11,019 nt of DNA. Source: Gryganskiella cystojenkinii. Lineage: Eukaryota; Mortierellomycota; Mortierellomycetes; Mortierellales; Mortierellaceae. How positions within the stretch are numbered: the stretch's first letter is position 1; the number at the start of each line of letters is the position of its first letter. Position numbers and translations under genes: made by a program. The notes under the pieces were generated by a model. The model worked only from the letters and a program-made list of their open reading frames with translations, was not told where the DNA came from and ran no database searches. The stretch lies in NCBI GenBank assembly GCA_015852425.1, contig JAAAIG010000344.1, positions 1 through 11,019 on the forward strand, in the 5' to 3' direction. This document shows positions 1 to 7,107 of the stretch, one piece after another.

Positions 1-26
1 AGCAAAGTTGCCTTTGCTCTCGCTCT

Positions 27-32
27 TTTATT
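27..32 (-). terminator. Candidate polyadenylation signal of the kinase-like gene
   Basis: On the minus strand this reads AATAAA, about 125 bases after the stop codon at 157. The position suits a fungal 3' end. Fungal poly(A) signals are loose, so this is only a candidate. Confidence 0.4.
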
Positions 33-156
33 ATTTTGATATTCACTGAAGGGGCGCGGTCGCGTGTACCTGTGTGTTCTGATTTCATTACACCACATCG
101 GCTCTTCCTGTTATACTGAAGCAGAATTTAGTGAGCGTTGGATTGTTCTGGATGAC

Positions 157-1505
157 TTAATACCCAACCAAGTCAAGAACCTTGCAAATATCCTCCTCGG
201 TCCTCTTTCGAATTGCCGCCAACTCTTCCTCAGTCCTCCTCTTCCTCGCAAACTCTTTCACGAGTACAAATGGACACAAAAGGTCCTGCAAATAGTAAAC
301 TCCTGTCAACTTCTCAAATCCCGCGATATTGCGTGGCATTTTCGCGCCACTGCGAATCAATTCCTTGTCCCAGATATTTGCCAATTTGAGAGTATCGTCA
401 GCGGATTCCGGGAGAGGTGAGGGGAAACCAGAAAGCATGTAAGTGCGCACCAAGAGTTTTGTATCGGCGGAGAAGGGACCCGGGAGGCGCCCGCCAACAA
501 GGTGGCTGAAGGAGTAGCGAGTGTATTCTTCAGCGACAGTGGAGATGGAGGAGAAGTCGAAGTCGAGAACAGCTGTGACCTGGAGGGTCTTGGCGTCAAA
601 GAGGAGGTTATTGGGAGCTTGTGAAAGCGTTAGTCATCATGAAGACAAATAGGAAGGAACGGACGTGTCATTGAAAGGCAGAACTTACTGAAGTCAGAAT
701 GGACCATCACTCTCTTCGTATCTGTACACTCCTTCAGATTCTCCTTAAGTCCGGTATTAACAAACTTTTCAACTCTCTCCCGAACCCCATTCGCCCTCCA
801 CCCTTCAATAATCGCACCTTCCGACTCCTCCAGCTGAGCCTTGAAATGTGCCTTAAGCAAGTCTTCCTGATTCTCAAACGGTCCACCGTTCAACAACGTC
901 ATTTCCGCGCTCACGATCTCGCCCTGATCATCAAAACTCAGCCCACCAAGCGCCGTGACTGTATCCGGAAGTTCGACGTTCTGCATCAATGCTAGAATAT
1001 CAGCCATCTGCCCAAGAATAACTCTCTTATCATCTAGGCTCAGCTCCTCAAAGACCTTGTCAACCATAGTTCCGGGCATATGCTGCAAGATAATAAAGCC
1101 CTGGCCACTGGAGACAGAGGCCCAGCAGTAGACACCTGGGACAATGTGACTGTATGCCGAAGGAGCAAGAGCTCTGCGGAGAAGGGCCATGAAAGCAACC
1201 TCATTCTCCACGCGATTGGTGTTGTTGACTCCGGTTCCAGGGTGGTCATTGGTGAGTCGTATAATAAAAGAGGTGGAGCCTGGTGGAAGCAGACACGTTG
1301 CAAAGCCAGGCGTTCCGGACTTGGAGACTAAGGTCTGGGCAGAAGTCGTTGGAGTAGAAAGACTAACGAGATAGATGAAGTTGTTGTATTCAGCAGGACA
1401 TTCAGCATCATACTCGATGGGATCGATGGCGGAAGCTTGGAGGTGGTTCAACTCAAGAATGGAGTTGATGAACGTCAGACGCTGATAGTAGTTGGCGTGA
1501 TTCAT
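157..1505 (-). CDS. Aminoglycoside-phosphotransferase (APH)-like kinase family protein, two exons
   Basis: Exon 1 is 1505-689 and exon 2 is 617-157. The 71-base intron (688-618) has a GTAAGT donor, a GACTAAC branch site and an AAG acceptor. Splicing gives 425 residues. Seen in the protein: FIIRLTN near residues 80-86, where Arg83 sits at the nucleotide-binding lysine position, as is common in fungal members; a Glu-rich helix VENE at 99-102; a hinge GFIILQHMPG at 136-145; the catalytic loop HSDFTPNN at 269-276 (Asp271, Asn276), rebuilt exactly across the intron; and the metal-binding DFDF at 291-294. The join restoring the catalytic loop is strong support for the gene model. The family fold transfers phosphate from ATP to small molecules. 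The substrate cannot be told from sequence, and fungal members are generally not antibiotic-resistance enzymes. No signal peptide or membrane segment is seen, so it is probably cytosolic. The start ATG lies about 90 bases after a TATA box. Confidence 0.87.
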
Positions 1506-1591
1506 GCTATCAATGGTTCAGAGCTGTGGAAATTGTGATGTGGATGAGTGAAGAATGCTTTTGGTAGAAGAGAAGAGTTTGATTTTGGTGT

Positions 1592-1599
1592 CTTATATA
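1592..1599 (-). promoter_or_regulatory. TATA box of the kinase-like gene
   Basis: On the minus strand this reads TATATAAG, 87-94 bases before the ATG at 1505. This is the same spacing as for the lectin and L7/L12-domain genes. Confidence 0.65.
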
Positions 1600-1634
1600 G
1601 AGGCTGGTGAACATACACGTCTATGCCTGACCAT

Positions 1635-1689
1635 CCAATCAGAAACATACCCCAAGGGCAAGCTACGAGATCCAAAGAGATGTGATTGG
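1635..1689. promoter_or_regulatory. Pair of CCAAT-type motifs upstream of the kinase-like gene
   Basis: CCAAT occurs at 1635-1639 on the plus strand and at 1685-1689 on the minus strand (ATCCAATCAC). Both are within 100 bases upstream of the TATA box. The CCAAT-binding Hap complex is general in fungi. Two more minus-strand copies (GCCAATCAC) sit in the tandem repeat farther upstream, at 1823-1828 and 1976-1981. That binding occurs here is inference. Confidence 0.4.
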
Positions 1690-1734
1690 ATAAGAGCCGT
1701 GATAGTTGCGAAGCTGCACCTGTGGCCATCGCAA

Positions 1735-1744
1735 CCATATAAGG
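1735..1744. promoter_or_regulatory. CArG-like (MADS-box) site, repeat copy 1
   Basis: CCATATAAGG fits the CC(A/T)6GG consensus bound by SRF/Mcm1-type MADS factors. It also resembles a TATA box on the plus strand, so a weak divergent promoter is an alternative. Confidence 0.4.
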
Positions 1745-1887
1745 AGCGCTTGATATAACTCATTAGTGGCAATTCGAGTCAATTGATTTCCTCCTCACTT
1801 CTATCCTGCTCACATTTTTGTGATTGGCTTCGCGTTTCTTCCAAGATCTCCCAAATCCACATCAAACTATAACTGTGGCCATTGCCA

Positions 1888-1897
1888 CCATATAAGG
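1888..1897. promoter_or_regulatory. CArG-like (MADS-box) site, repeat copy 2
   Basis: The same CCATATAAGG is kept in the second tandem copy, although bases just beside it differ between the copies (two changes before it and one after). Confidence 0.4.
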
Positions 1898-2025
1898 AAC
1901 GCTTGAAATAACTCATTAGTGGCAATTCGAGTCAATTGATTTCCTCCTCAGTTCTATCCTGCTTACATTTTTGTGATTGGCTTCGCGTTTCTTCCAGGAT
2001 CTCCCAAATCTACATCAAACTATAC

Positions 2026-3207
2026 TGATGAAACGATGAAGTCGCGCCGAGGTCAGGCTTTAAGGTGAGAACACCTGGGGACGGCAACCAAGGGTTCTCA
2101 CGATCCCCTATTCCTGATACCCAAGGACCACAAACCGCAGCACCTTCCCGACGAACGTTATAGGTGCAAGAAACAACAATGAGAAAAATGTTAGTTTCCG
2201 ACTTCAGGTAAAGAATGAGTATGAGATTTACAGCGGACCCTATCTTTGCGGCGACAGATCGATTTTTCAGCCTCCAGCACCAGGAGGTATCTATTGTACA
2301 TGTATTTTTCAAGGACTTATTCACAATCAGGGCGAACGCGATGTGAGGTTCCGCAGAGAATAGGCAAAGCCAGAAGGATGGATGAATAGCAGAGAGTGAA
2401 GGAAAGGGGAAAAGTGCATCTGGGAAAGAAGACTGCTCGTGATACAATCAAAAGAAAAATTTCATGGGTCCTCTGTGGTTTATTTGCAAAAGTAATATTT
2501 CTTGTTTACTCCGCAGCAGTGACGTCTGTGTAACAAATTCAGTCTTGGTTGACTTTGTGCAAGTACTGTAATACATGAAGGTTGAACTCAAGATACCGCG
2601 AGACTCGACTTCAAGTCTTTAGGCATAATACTACCATGGTCTCGTTCAAAGCCTCGATCCCGACCTTGCCATCACGGAAGTGCAGCGTATGATTTATCGT
2701 TTAAGCTCACCAACCAAATGTCCACTCCGGCGCTATGTTTTTTCTCCCTCGTTTTCCTCGGAGAAAGGATCCGCGTCAATTGACGAAGAGGTAAACTTTC
2801 GCCACGAGCCCAGCCTAGAACTAACTCCAAACCTAGGTTTCCTTTTTGGTTTCCGATTCCACCAACGGAAATCATTGGATCGTCGTCTCCGCCCATCCTC
2901 CGCGCCAATCCTTGTTCTTCTTGATCCCTTTCATCATTGTCTGGTCCGAGTAACTGTTCTATCTCTTTCTTTTCGTTTCTATCTGCTCCATTGTTATCTC
3001 TTTATTCATAGTCTTCACCATCCCATCCTGTCATGTCTTCTCATAGGACGATCTCTTGACTTCGAGTCATATCTTATGAAAATCGTCTCCCATCTCGTTC
3101 TGTTTTGTTCCTTGTCCTTTCTGTCTTGTTTTTTCTCCAACAACGTAGTCGTTTTGACGATATCTTTCCATTTATCAACGACCTGTGGTGTACGCGTCTG
3201 TCTTTCC
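2026..3207. other. Non-coding stretch without a recognisable gene
   Basis: No reading frame here looks like a known protein. The longer open frames start at non-ATG codons or run through CT-rich DNA where stop codons are rare. The stretch from about 2890 to 3330 is strongly pyrimidine-rich on the plus strand, like a fungal promoter or leader. It also holds a hairpin at 2065-2101 and a perfect 12-base palindrome CGTCAATTGACG at 2774-2785, which is two inverted TGACG half-sites of the bZIP type. Confidence 0.6.
2065..2101. repeat. Inverted repeat, 8-base stem
   Basis: GTGAGAAC (2065-2072) pairs perfectly with GTTCTCAC (2094-2101) across a 21-base loop. The function is unknown. It may be chance. 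Confidence 0.5.
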
Positions 3208-3215
3208 TATATAAG
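3208..3215 (+). promoter_or_regulatory. TATA-like box before an ATG-free leader
   Basis: TATATAAG is followed by CA- and CT-rich sequence that looks like the 5' leader of the lectin gene. There is no ATG from here until 3581, where an 11-codon frame starts. Just before it (3551-3575) lie TACTAAC, a T run and CTAAG, a good branch site plus 3' splice site. No convincing coding exon follows. It may be the promoter of a non-coding or lost gene. Confidence 0.35.
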
Positions 3216-3743
3216 CCCCCTTTCATAGCTTCCATAGAACCTCAGTCCGCAACTCACAACTATCATAAACCATACTATCCTCTTATTACTGCTCTTCCCT
3301 CACTTCCACCATTCCACTGCGTTTCCGTTCGTGATATCTTGTGCTTTATTGGCCAGAGAGTGACAGAGGAGACGTACTGCATTGCCATTTCTATTTTTTT
3401 TTTTTAAGGCAGTATAGACACCGAACTGTGCGGAGCTTCTCTTCTACACCTGTTCTTCCTTCTTCAGTTAGGAACAACACATTGCTTTCCATCTTGGAAG
3501 TAGGCTTTTTTCATTCCTCCTCTGTAGGAGTTCGCCGGACGCGTTGTGATATACTAACATTTTTTTATATCTAAGGGCTCATGTTTCCAACCTCCGTTAC
3601 GCGCGTTTTTTTTTAGCTTTTTGAAACACGCAGAAGCGTGCTTTGGATAGGATCTCGCGACCTGCTGCATATTCTGTTGCTGTTTAACGAGGAGACCGAT
3701 TCCAGGGCAACATGAGCATTTTCTTTTTCGTTCTTTCGGAGCG

Positions 3744-4085
3744 TTATGGATTTAGAGTCAGCACTGTGACGTCCTTGACCGAGGTCTTGATAAACCAAAT
3801 ACCTTTCCGATTGATGAAAACCTTTCCTTCATCATATGATATTGTCCTTTGTCGCTCGAGATCCTTGTTGTTGCCAACCATGGCGATCGTGACGTTGGCA
3901 CCAGGGGAATCTTGAGTAATATAGACCCAAGCATCCAAACCAAAAAAAAAAAAAGACTTGTCGACTCGTGACATTGTACGACAGGAATATACAAGCTGCT
4001 TCCCAGTAATACTGGGGAGAAATGGCATTATACTGTTCTTGTCGAATTCGATCCCGCTAAACAAAGAAGTCTTTTTTTTTGGCAT
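3744..4085 (-). CDS. Orphan hypothetical protein, 113 residues; possibly a gene remnant
   Basis: This is an open ATG-to-TAA frame on the minus strand. I do not recognise the family. The C-terminal half (about residues 49-113) reads like a compact mixed beta-strand domain, with motifs such as DAWVYITQDSPGANVTIAMV (50-69) and GKVFINRKGIWFIKTSVKDV (87-106). There is no signal peptide. Residues 44-48 (SFFFF) come from a 13-base A tract (3942-3954, plus strand), which could instead be the pyrimidine tract before a 3' splice site. CTCAAG a little further on would serve as acceptor, so the frame may be two exons or a chance join. The first codons and some 200 bases upstream are repeated at 5901-6136, where the equivalent of codon 5 is a stop. 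It could be a small species-specific gene, a decayed exon or chance. Confidence 0.3.
   Translation of the reverse strand: MPKKKTSLFSGIEFDKNSIMPFLPSITGKQLVYSCRTMSRVDKSFFFFGLDAWVYITQDSPGANVTIAMVGNNKDLERQRTISYDEGKVFINRKGIWFIKTSVKDVTVLTLNP
3942..3954 (+). repeat. A13 homopolymer tract
   Basis: Thirteen A residues preceded by ACC, inside the orphan minus-strand frame, where they encode a Phe run. Confidence 0.9.
4002..4016. repeat. Perfect 7-base inverted repeat with 1-base spacer
   Basis: CCCAGTA-A-TACTGGG is a 15-base near-palindrome within the orphan reading frame. It may be a protein-binding site or chance. Confidence 0.5.
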
Positions 4086-4280
4086 TATAGTCTTGGCTGC
4101 AAAGGATAAGTAACAATCGCGCCGTGTTTAATCATTGAGTGAGCAATATTCTTCTCTGTCGCTCAATGGCCAATGAAGGGCAAAAATATCTCGTCATCAA
4201 TTATAATAAGGGAATCGTTTCTTCAAGGAAGATAAAAGAGACACTTGGTTGGCGAGCCCAAAAATATCCCTCCCTTGTAC
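4056..4280 (+). repeat. Diverged dispersed repeat, copy A
   Basis: Matches 5901-6136 in the same orientation. Shared blocks in order: GCTAAACARAGAAGT (4056-4070), CTTGGCTGYAAAGGAWARGT near 4092-4111, TAACAATC, TGTCGC, GGAATCGTTTCT near 4211, CTTGGTTGGYG and GCCCAAAA near 4255, then a CCCTC run. Between the blocks the copies have drifted and carry small gaps. Read on the minus strand, this copy covers the first codons and the upstream region of the orphan frame at 3744-4085. Confidence 0.75.
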
Positions 4281-4715
4281 TCAAGTTATAAAGGAGAGCA
4301 TAGTTTTTCACCTTAGCCCGCAGAGCCTGTGTCAACATCTGTGGAATGCGCGGCAATTGTAGGCCAACTGCTCTTTCCTAGGTTTACCCTGGGGTACTGG
4401 ATAGCATGCAAAAGTGCACAGGGCTGGAGCAAACGTTCTCTTTTCGTTTTTATGAATATGTGAACAACTTTGCTAGCCTCTCGGCCGAAGAATGCCCCAG
4501 CAGGTTTTAGATAGAGCCATGGGCTTAGATCCTTTCTCAGGCTCCGACGCTAAATTACCCATTCTACTGTACCTTTGGCCCATATAGCTACCCAGCCTTT
4601 GTAAGGTTCAGATGTCAAACCTTACCTCTATTCGGCCACTTCTTCACCCTATATTGCTTGTAAATAATATGTAATATGCACTCATTCACATCTCTTTCGC
4701 TGTGTCCAGTTCAGA
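4281..4715. other. Upstream region of the lectin gene, no gene seen
   Basis: No plausible reading frame. It contains the inverted repeat at 4601-4625 and a run of mixed sequence. It probably serves as promoter space for the lectin gene starting at 4818. Confidence 0.5.
4601..4625. repeat. Inverted repeat, 8-base stem, about 200 bases before the lectin ATG
   Basis: GTAAGGTT (4601-4608) and AACCTTAC (4618-4625) are perfect inverted copies separated by 9 bases. The spacing could suit a dimeric regulator. Binding is inference. Confidence 0.5.
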
Positions 4716-4723
4716 TATAAAAG
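4716..4723 (+). promoter_or_regulatory. TATA box of the lectin gene
   Basis: TATAAAAG lies 95-102 bases before the ATG at 4818 and is followed by a CA/CT-rich leader. Confidence 0.75.
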
Positions 4724-4817
4724 ATCTCACCCCCCATTCCCATCTTCCCCTTATCTCTCCAACAGCCACAACAACTCGTCTCTTAAGAAGAAATCCCAGC
4801 CTCAAAAATCCTTAGCC

Positions 4818-5463
4818 ATGCGTTTCATCTCTTTCACCGCACTTCTCTCCACCGCCATCGCGGTCGCCTCAGCCAGCAAGCTCCAAAGTGCCTACACAAG
4901 TCTCTGCCTCGATGCCCTCAATGGCCTCAGCAATGGTGCAGGGCTTGTCATGGGACCCTGTGACCAAGTCAAACACGGCAACTGGCAGATCCTCCAGAGC
5001 GGCGACAAGCTCTGGCTCCACTCGAACGAAGACACTGGTGCCAACGGTGGTCAGGGCTGGTGCGTCGATCTGAATCCCTCGCGCAGCAAAAATGCCGGTA
5101 AGATTTATATATATTATTGAATAGAGGATGGTGCAGTGATAAAGTATCCCTCCTCATGATCCACCACTTGTAGGTTAAAGAGCTCTCATCACTCAAAATT
5201 TGTTCGGTTCACTTTCTTTTTTGCTCGTGTCTCATTCAGCTGTCTGGCAGTGCAATGGTGGACCTAACCAGCGCTTCGTTCAAAGCTCGGCCACGAATCA
5301 GGGCAAGTGGTCGTTTCTTACCTCGTTCACGGACCCCCTATGGGGTGCATACAAGCTCAGCAGCACCAGCGAAAACTGGGGCTCTCCGGCCGAGATTGGC
5401 GTTGTCACGGCCACGAGCGGGAACCTAAACGGCGCCGACTATGAGTGGAACTACATCAACTAG
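4818..5463 (+). CDS. Secreted ricin-B-type beta-trefoil lectin-like protein, two exons
   Basis: Exon 1 is 4818-5097 and exon 2 is 5240-5463. The 142-base intron (5098-5239) has donor GTAAGA and acceptor TTCAG. The product has 167 residues. Residues 1 to about 19 form a clear signal peptide (MRF, hydrophobic core, then AVASAS). The mature part, about 148 residues, is the size of a single beta-trefoil. It shows the repeating pattern of this fold: CLDALNG at 30-36 with C48 and GNWQIL at 54-59, then GWCVDLN at 80-86 with CNGGPNQRF at 98-106, which is the QxW/QxF signature spanning the exon join. C30-C48 and C82-C98 are the likely disulfide pairs. The third subdomain lacks an obvious CxD and QxW pattern. 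Such domains bind galactose- or GalNAc-type glycans. There is no attached enzyme domain, so nothing suggests a toxin. It is probably a secreted or cell-wall carbohydrate-binding protein; the ligand is unknown. Confidence 0.83.
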
Positions 5464-5464
5464 A

Positions 5465-5518
5465 AATAAAAAGGCATCCGGTATGCTGAGTTTTACGAGT
5501 CATCAGGTGGACAATAAA
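5465..5518 (+). terminator. Candidate polyadenylation signals of the lectin gene
   Basis: AATAAA occurs at 5465-5470, directly after the TAG stop, and again at 5513-5518. The second has the more usual distance for a 3' end. Confidence 0.45.
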
Positions 5519-5900
5519 TACTCTTGGTTGTGAATCCGTCTCTCGATCCACCTCTTCCTGCGATTTGGATTTGCTTTGTTGGGACAGATAACTTCGCTTG
5601 GATTATTGAAGGTTTCTTTTATTTGCTCCCGTCCAGTTTGGTTTCCGACCGAGCACACTGTCACGATTCGACTCTCGTGGATGAGGGTAGAAAAGATTGG
5701 ATCCCAGCGGAATGCAGTTCTGGATGGGCACCAATACTGGAAATTGAAGTTAATGTTCGGGTACGGAGTCTCCTATGGTAGATTGGTGTCAAAATAAAGG
5801 TAAGGAAAGGTCACAACAAACGTGGAAAAGATGTGAGACTAAAAAGGATTCAGAAATACAATCACTGAAATTGTCGAATATTTATAGAAATGAACACGAC

Positions 5901-6136
5901 GCTAAACAGAGAAGTTTATTTTTGTATCATTGTCCTGGCTGTAAAGGAAAGGTAACAATCACCTTCTCGTCTAAACTTACCAATGAGGTAGGTCTCCCTT
6001 GTCGCACTGTGCCTAATAAAGTACAAGATCACCTCAGTCGCCAATTCAAGCGAATCGTTTCTCCGACGAAGATGAAGTGTCCGAGTGGACTCTTGGTTGG
6101 TGTGCCCAAAAAAAAAAAAAAATCCCTCTCTCTGCA
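5901..6136 (+). repeat. Diverged dispersed repeat, copy B
   Basis: Partner of 4056-4280, same orientation, offset about 1845 bases. It carries a 15-base A tract (6108-6122) where copy A has only five A residues, which shows local slippage after the copies split. On the minus strand the counterpart of the orphan frame's ATG is present (ATGATACAAAAATAA), but its fifth codon is TAA, so this copy cannot encode the same protein. Confidence 0.75.
6108..6122 (+). repeat. A15 homopolymer tract
   Basis: Fifteen A residues after TGCCC, inside repeat copy B. The matching site in copy A is AAAAATATCCC. Confidence 0.9.
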
Positions 6137-6585
6137 ACATTTTTCTCGGTAAACCTGAGGGCGAGGGGAACAATTTTTGAATTTTGAGAGCAGTGGCTGG
6201 GAGTTGACAAAGTATAAGATTCGAATTGAAAGGGACCCTCCCCAATGATTTTTTGTCTCTTTCACTTTTTCTCATCACCTTCTGCCACACCACTCTCACT
6301 GCCTTTGCTATTGCCCTCGACACTCTCACTCATATCGCGCGCTGTTGACACTATTCCTACTCCCTTCTTATAATCACTCATCTTCTTATCAGCAACACTT
6401 TGTCCGTGTCCTCTTCCTCAAATCAATTCAATTTCACACTTTTATCGTACCTCGCCTCATATTACTGCATTGTCTCCCCTTTTGAGCTCTCCTTCATTTA
6501 TTAGTTGTGTGCCATGGTAAGCTGTTGTCTCGAAACAGTGGCAGATTTCTTCGTATGACAACTATGTAGTACTCTATCGGAGTTC

Positions 6586-6597
6586 ATTGACGTCAAT
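6586..6597. promoter_or_regulatory. CRE-type palindrome (ATF/CREB bZIP site)
   Basis: ATTGACGTCAAT is a perfect 12-base palindrome centred on TGACGTCA, the consensus cAMP-response element. It lies about 510 bases before the Pns1-like start codon, far for a fungal promoter but possible. Function is inferred from the motif only. Confidence 0.4.
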
Positions 6598-6753
6598 TAG
6601 AACGCCCTGAGTCGAAACAAAGGAGAACAATATTAAAGACGCATAACCTCATTCCTCTTCTCATCGAGGACATGGTTGGTTTTCTTTGAGGATGGCAAAG
6701 TAAGCCATTTCCAATTCGTGCAAAGTTGCAATGTTGCACAAAAGCAGTGAGCC

Positions 6754-6771
6754 AAAAAAAAAAAAAAAAAA
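6754..6771 (+). repeat. A18 homopolymer tract
   Basis: Eighteen A residues preceded by GAGCC. This is the longest homopolymer in the window. Confidence 0.9.
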
Positions 6772-7000
6772 CGGGAATGCAAAAATGAGGAAGACGGGCA
6801 TGGGTGCACGTTCCTGTCCATGTTTTGTCATATGAAGTAAAAGTAGGGAGTAGATATTGAGCGGCGTTCTCAATTGACTCGATGGCGATGCCAGGGCGAG
6901 TGTCAAAATAAATTGGAGCTGCAAGATCGAATGCAGCTTTGTTTGTTTATCCACAACATCTTTCTACGCTTGCCTCTGTTATCTCTCTCAAGTGAGGCAA

Positions 7001-7028
7001 GGGGGGCGGGGGCTTTTGGGTGTATATT
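7001..7028 (+). promoter_or_regulatory. GC-rich box and TATA-like element of the Pns1-like gene
   Basis: GGGGGGCGGGGG at 7001-7012 is followed by a TATA-like TGTATATT at 7021-7028, about 80-87 bases before the ATG. The G run contains AGGGG, the fungal stress-response core. Confidence 0.4.
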
Positions 7029-7107
7029 CCCTGGAATATTTTGATCCGTCTTCAAAATCTCCAAGTTGCTTCTTTCGACACTCCTCTCATACCAACATCT
7101 TTCGACC

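Larger units (their letters stand above)
1720..2025. repeat. 153-base tandem direct duplication, two copies
   Basis: Copy 1 is 1720-1872 and copy 2 is 1873-2025, with a constant offset of 153 and no gaps. By eye there are about 8 mismatches in the first 151 bases, roughly 95% identity. Nothing like a third copy is seen on either side. Each copy begins with a CArG-like box and contains an inverted CCAAT motif about 90 bases later. The duplication lies upstream of the minus-strand kinase-like gene, beyond its TATA box, and ends just before a region without genes. It is either a duplicated promoter element or a neutral tandem duplication. The low divergence points to a fairly recent event. Confidence 0.95.
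5519..7000. other. Intergenic region between the lectin and Pns1-like genes, no gene recognised
   Basis: It holds repeat copy B (5901-6136), two long A tracts and a bZIP-type palindrome. A TATA-like element at 6213-6218 is followed by about 300 bases of CT-rich, leader-like sequence. This ends in CCATG directly followed by GTAAGC (6514-6522), a start codon sitting on a consensus splice donor. I could not find an acceptor that opens a sensible frame downstream, so this is either a remnant first exon, an upstream leader exon or chance. The other open frames are short and low-complexity. Confidence 0.5.

Noticed and set aside
630..1505. Unspliced 291-codon version of the kinase-like protein
   Set aside because: It ends just after the first half of the catalytic loop. 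Splicing the 71-base intron restores HxDxxxxN and the DFD motif, so the longer two-exon model is right.
1502..1738. 78-codon ATG-initiated minus-strand frame whose stop overlaps the kinase-like start codon
   Set aside because: It runs through the TATA box and CCAAT motifs of the kinase-like gene, has no family-like features, and is best seen as promoter and leader sequence.
2010..2447. 145-codon minus-strand frame
   Set aside because: It has no ATG at its start, no recognisable domain, and enters the tandem repeat at its end. Composition gives no sign of coding.
2680..3228. 182-codon plus-strand frame
   Set aside because: The second half is Leu/Ser/Phe-rich because the DNA is CT-rich and poor in stop codons; it starts at GTG and matches nothing I know.
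5524..5797. Plus-strand frames after the lectin gene as a further lectin exon or second gene
   Set aside because: The lectin ends properly at 5463 with AATAAA after it, and these frames have no domain signature.
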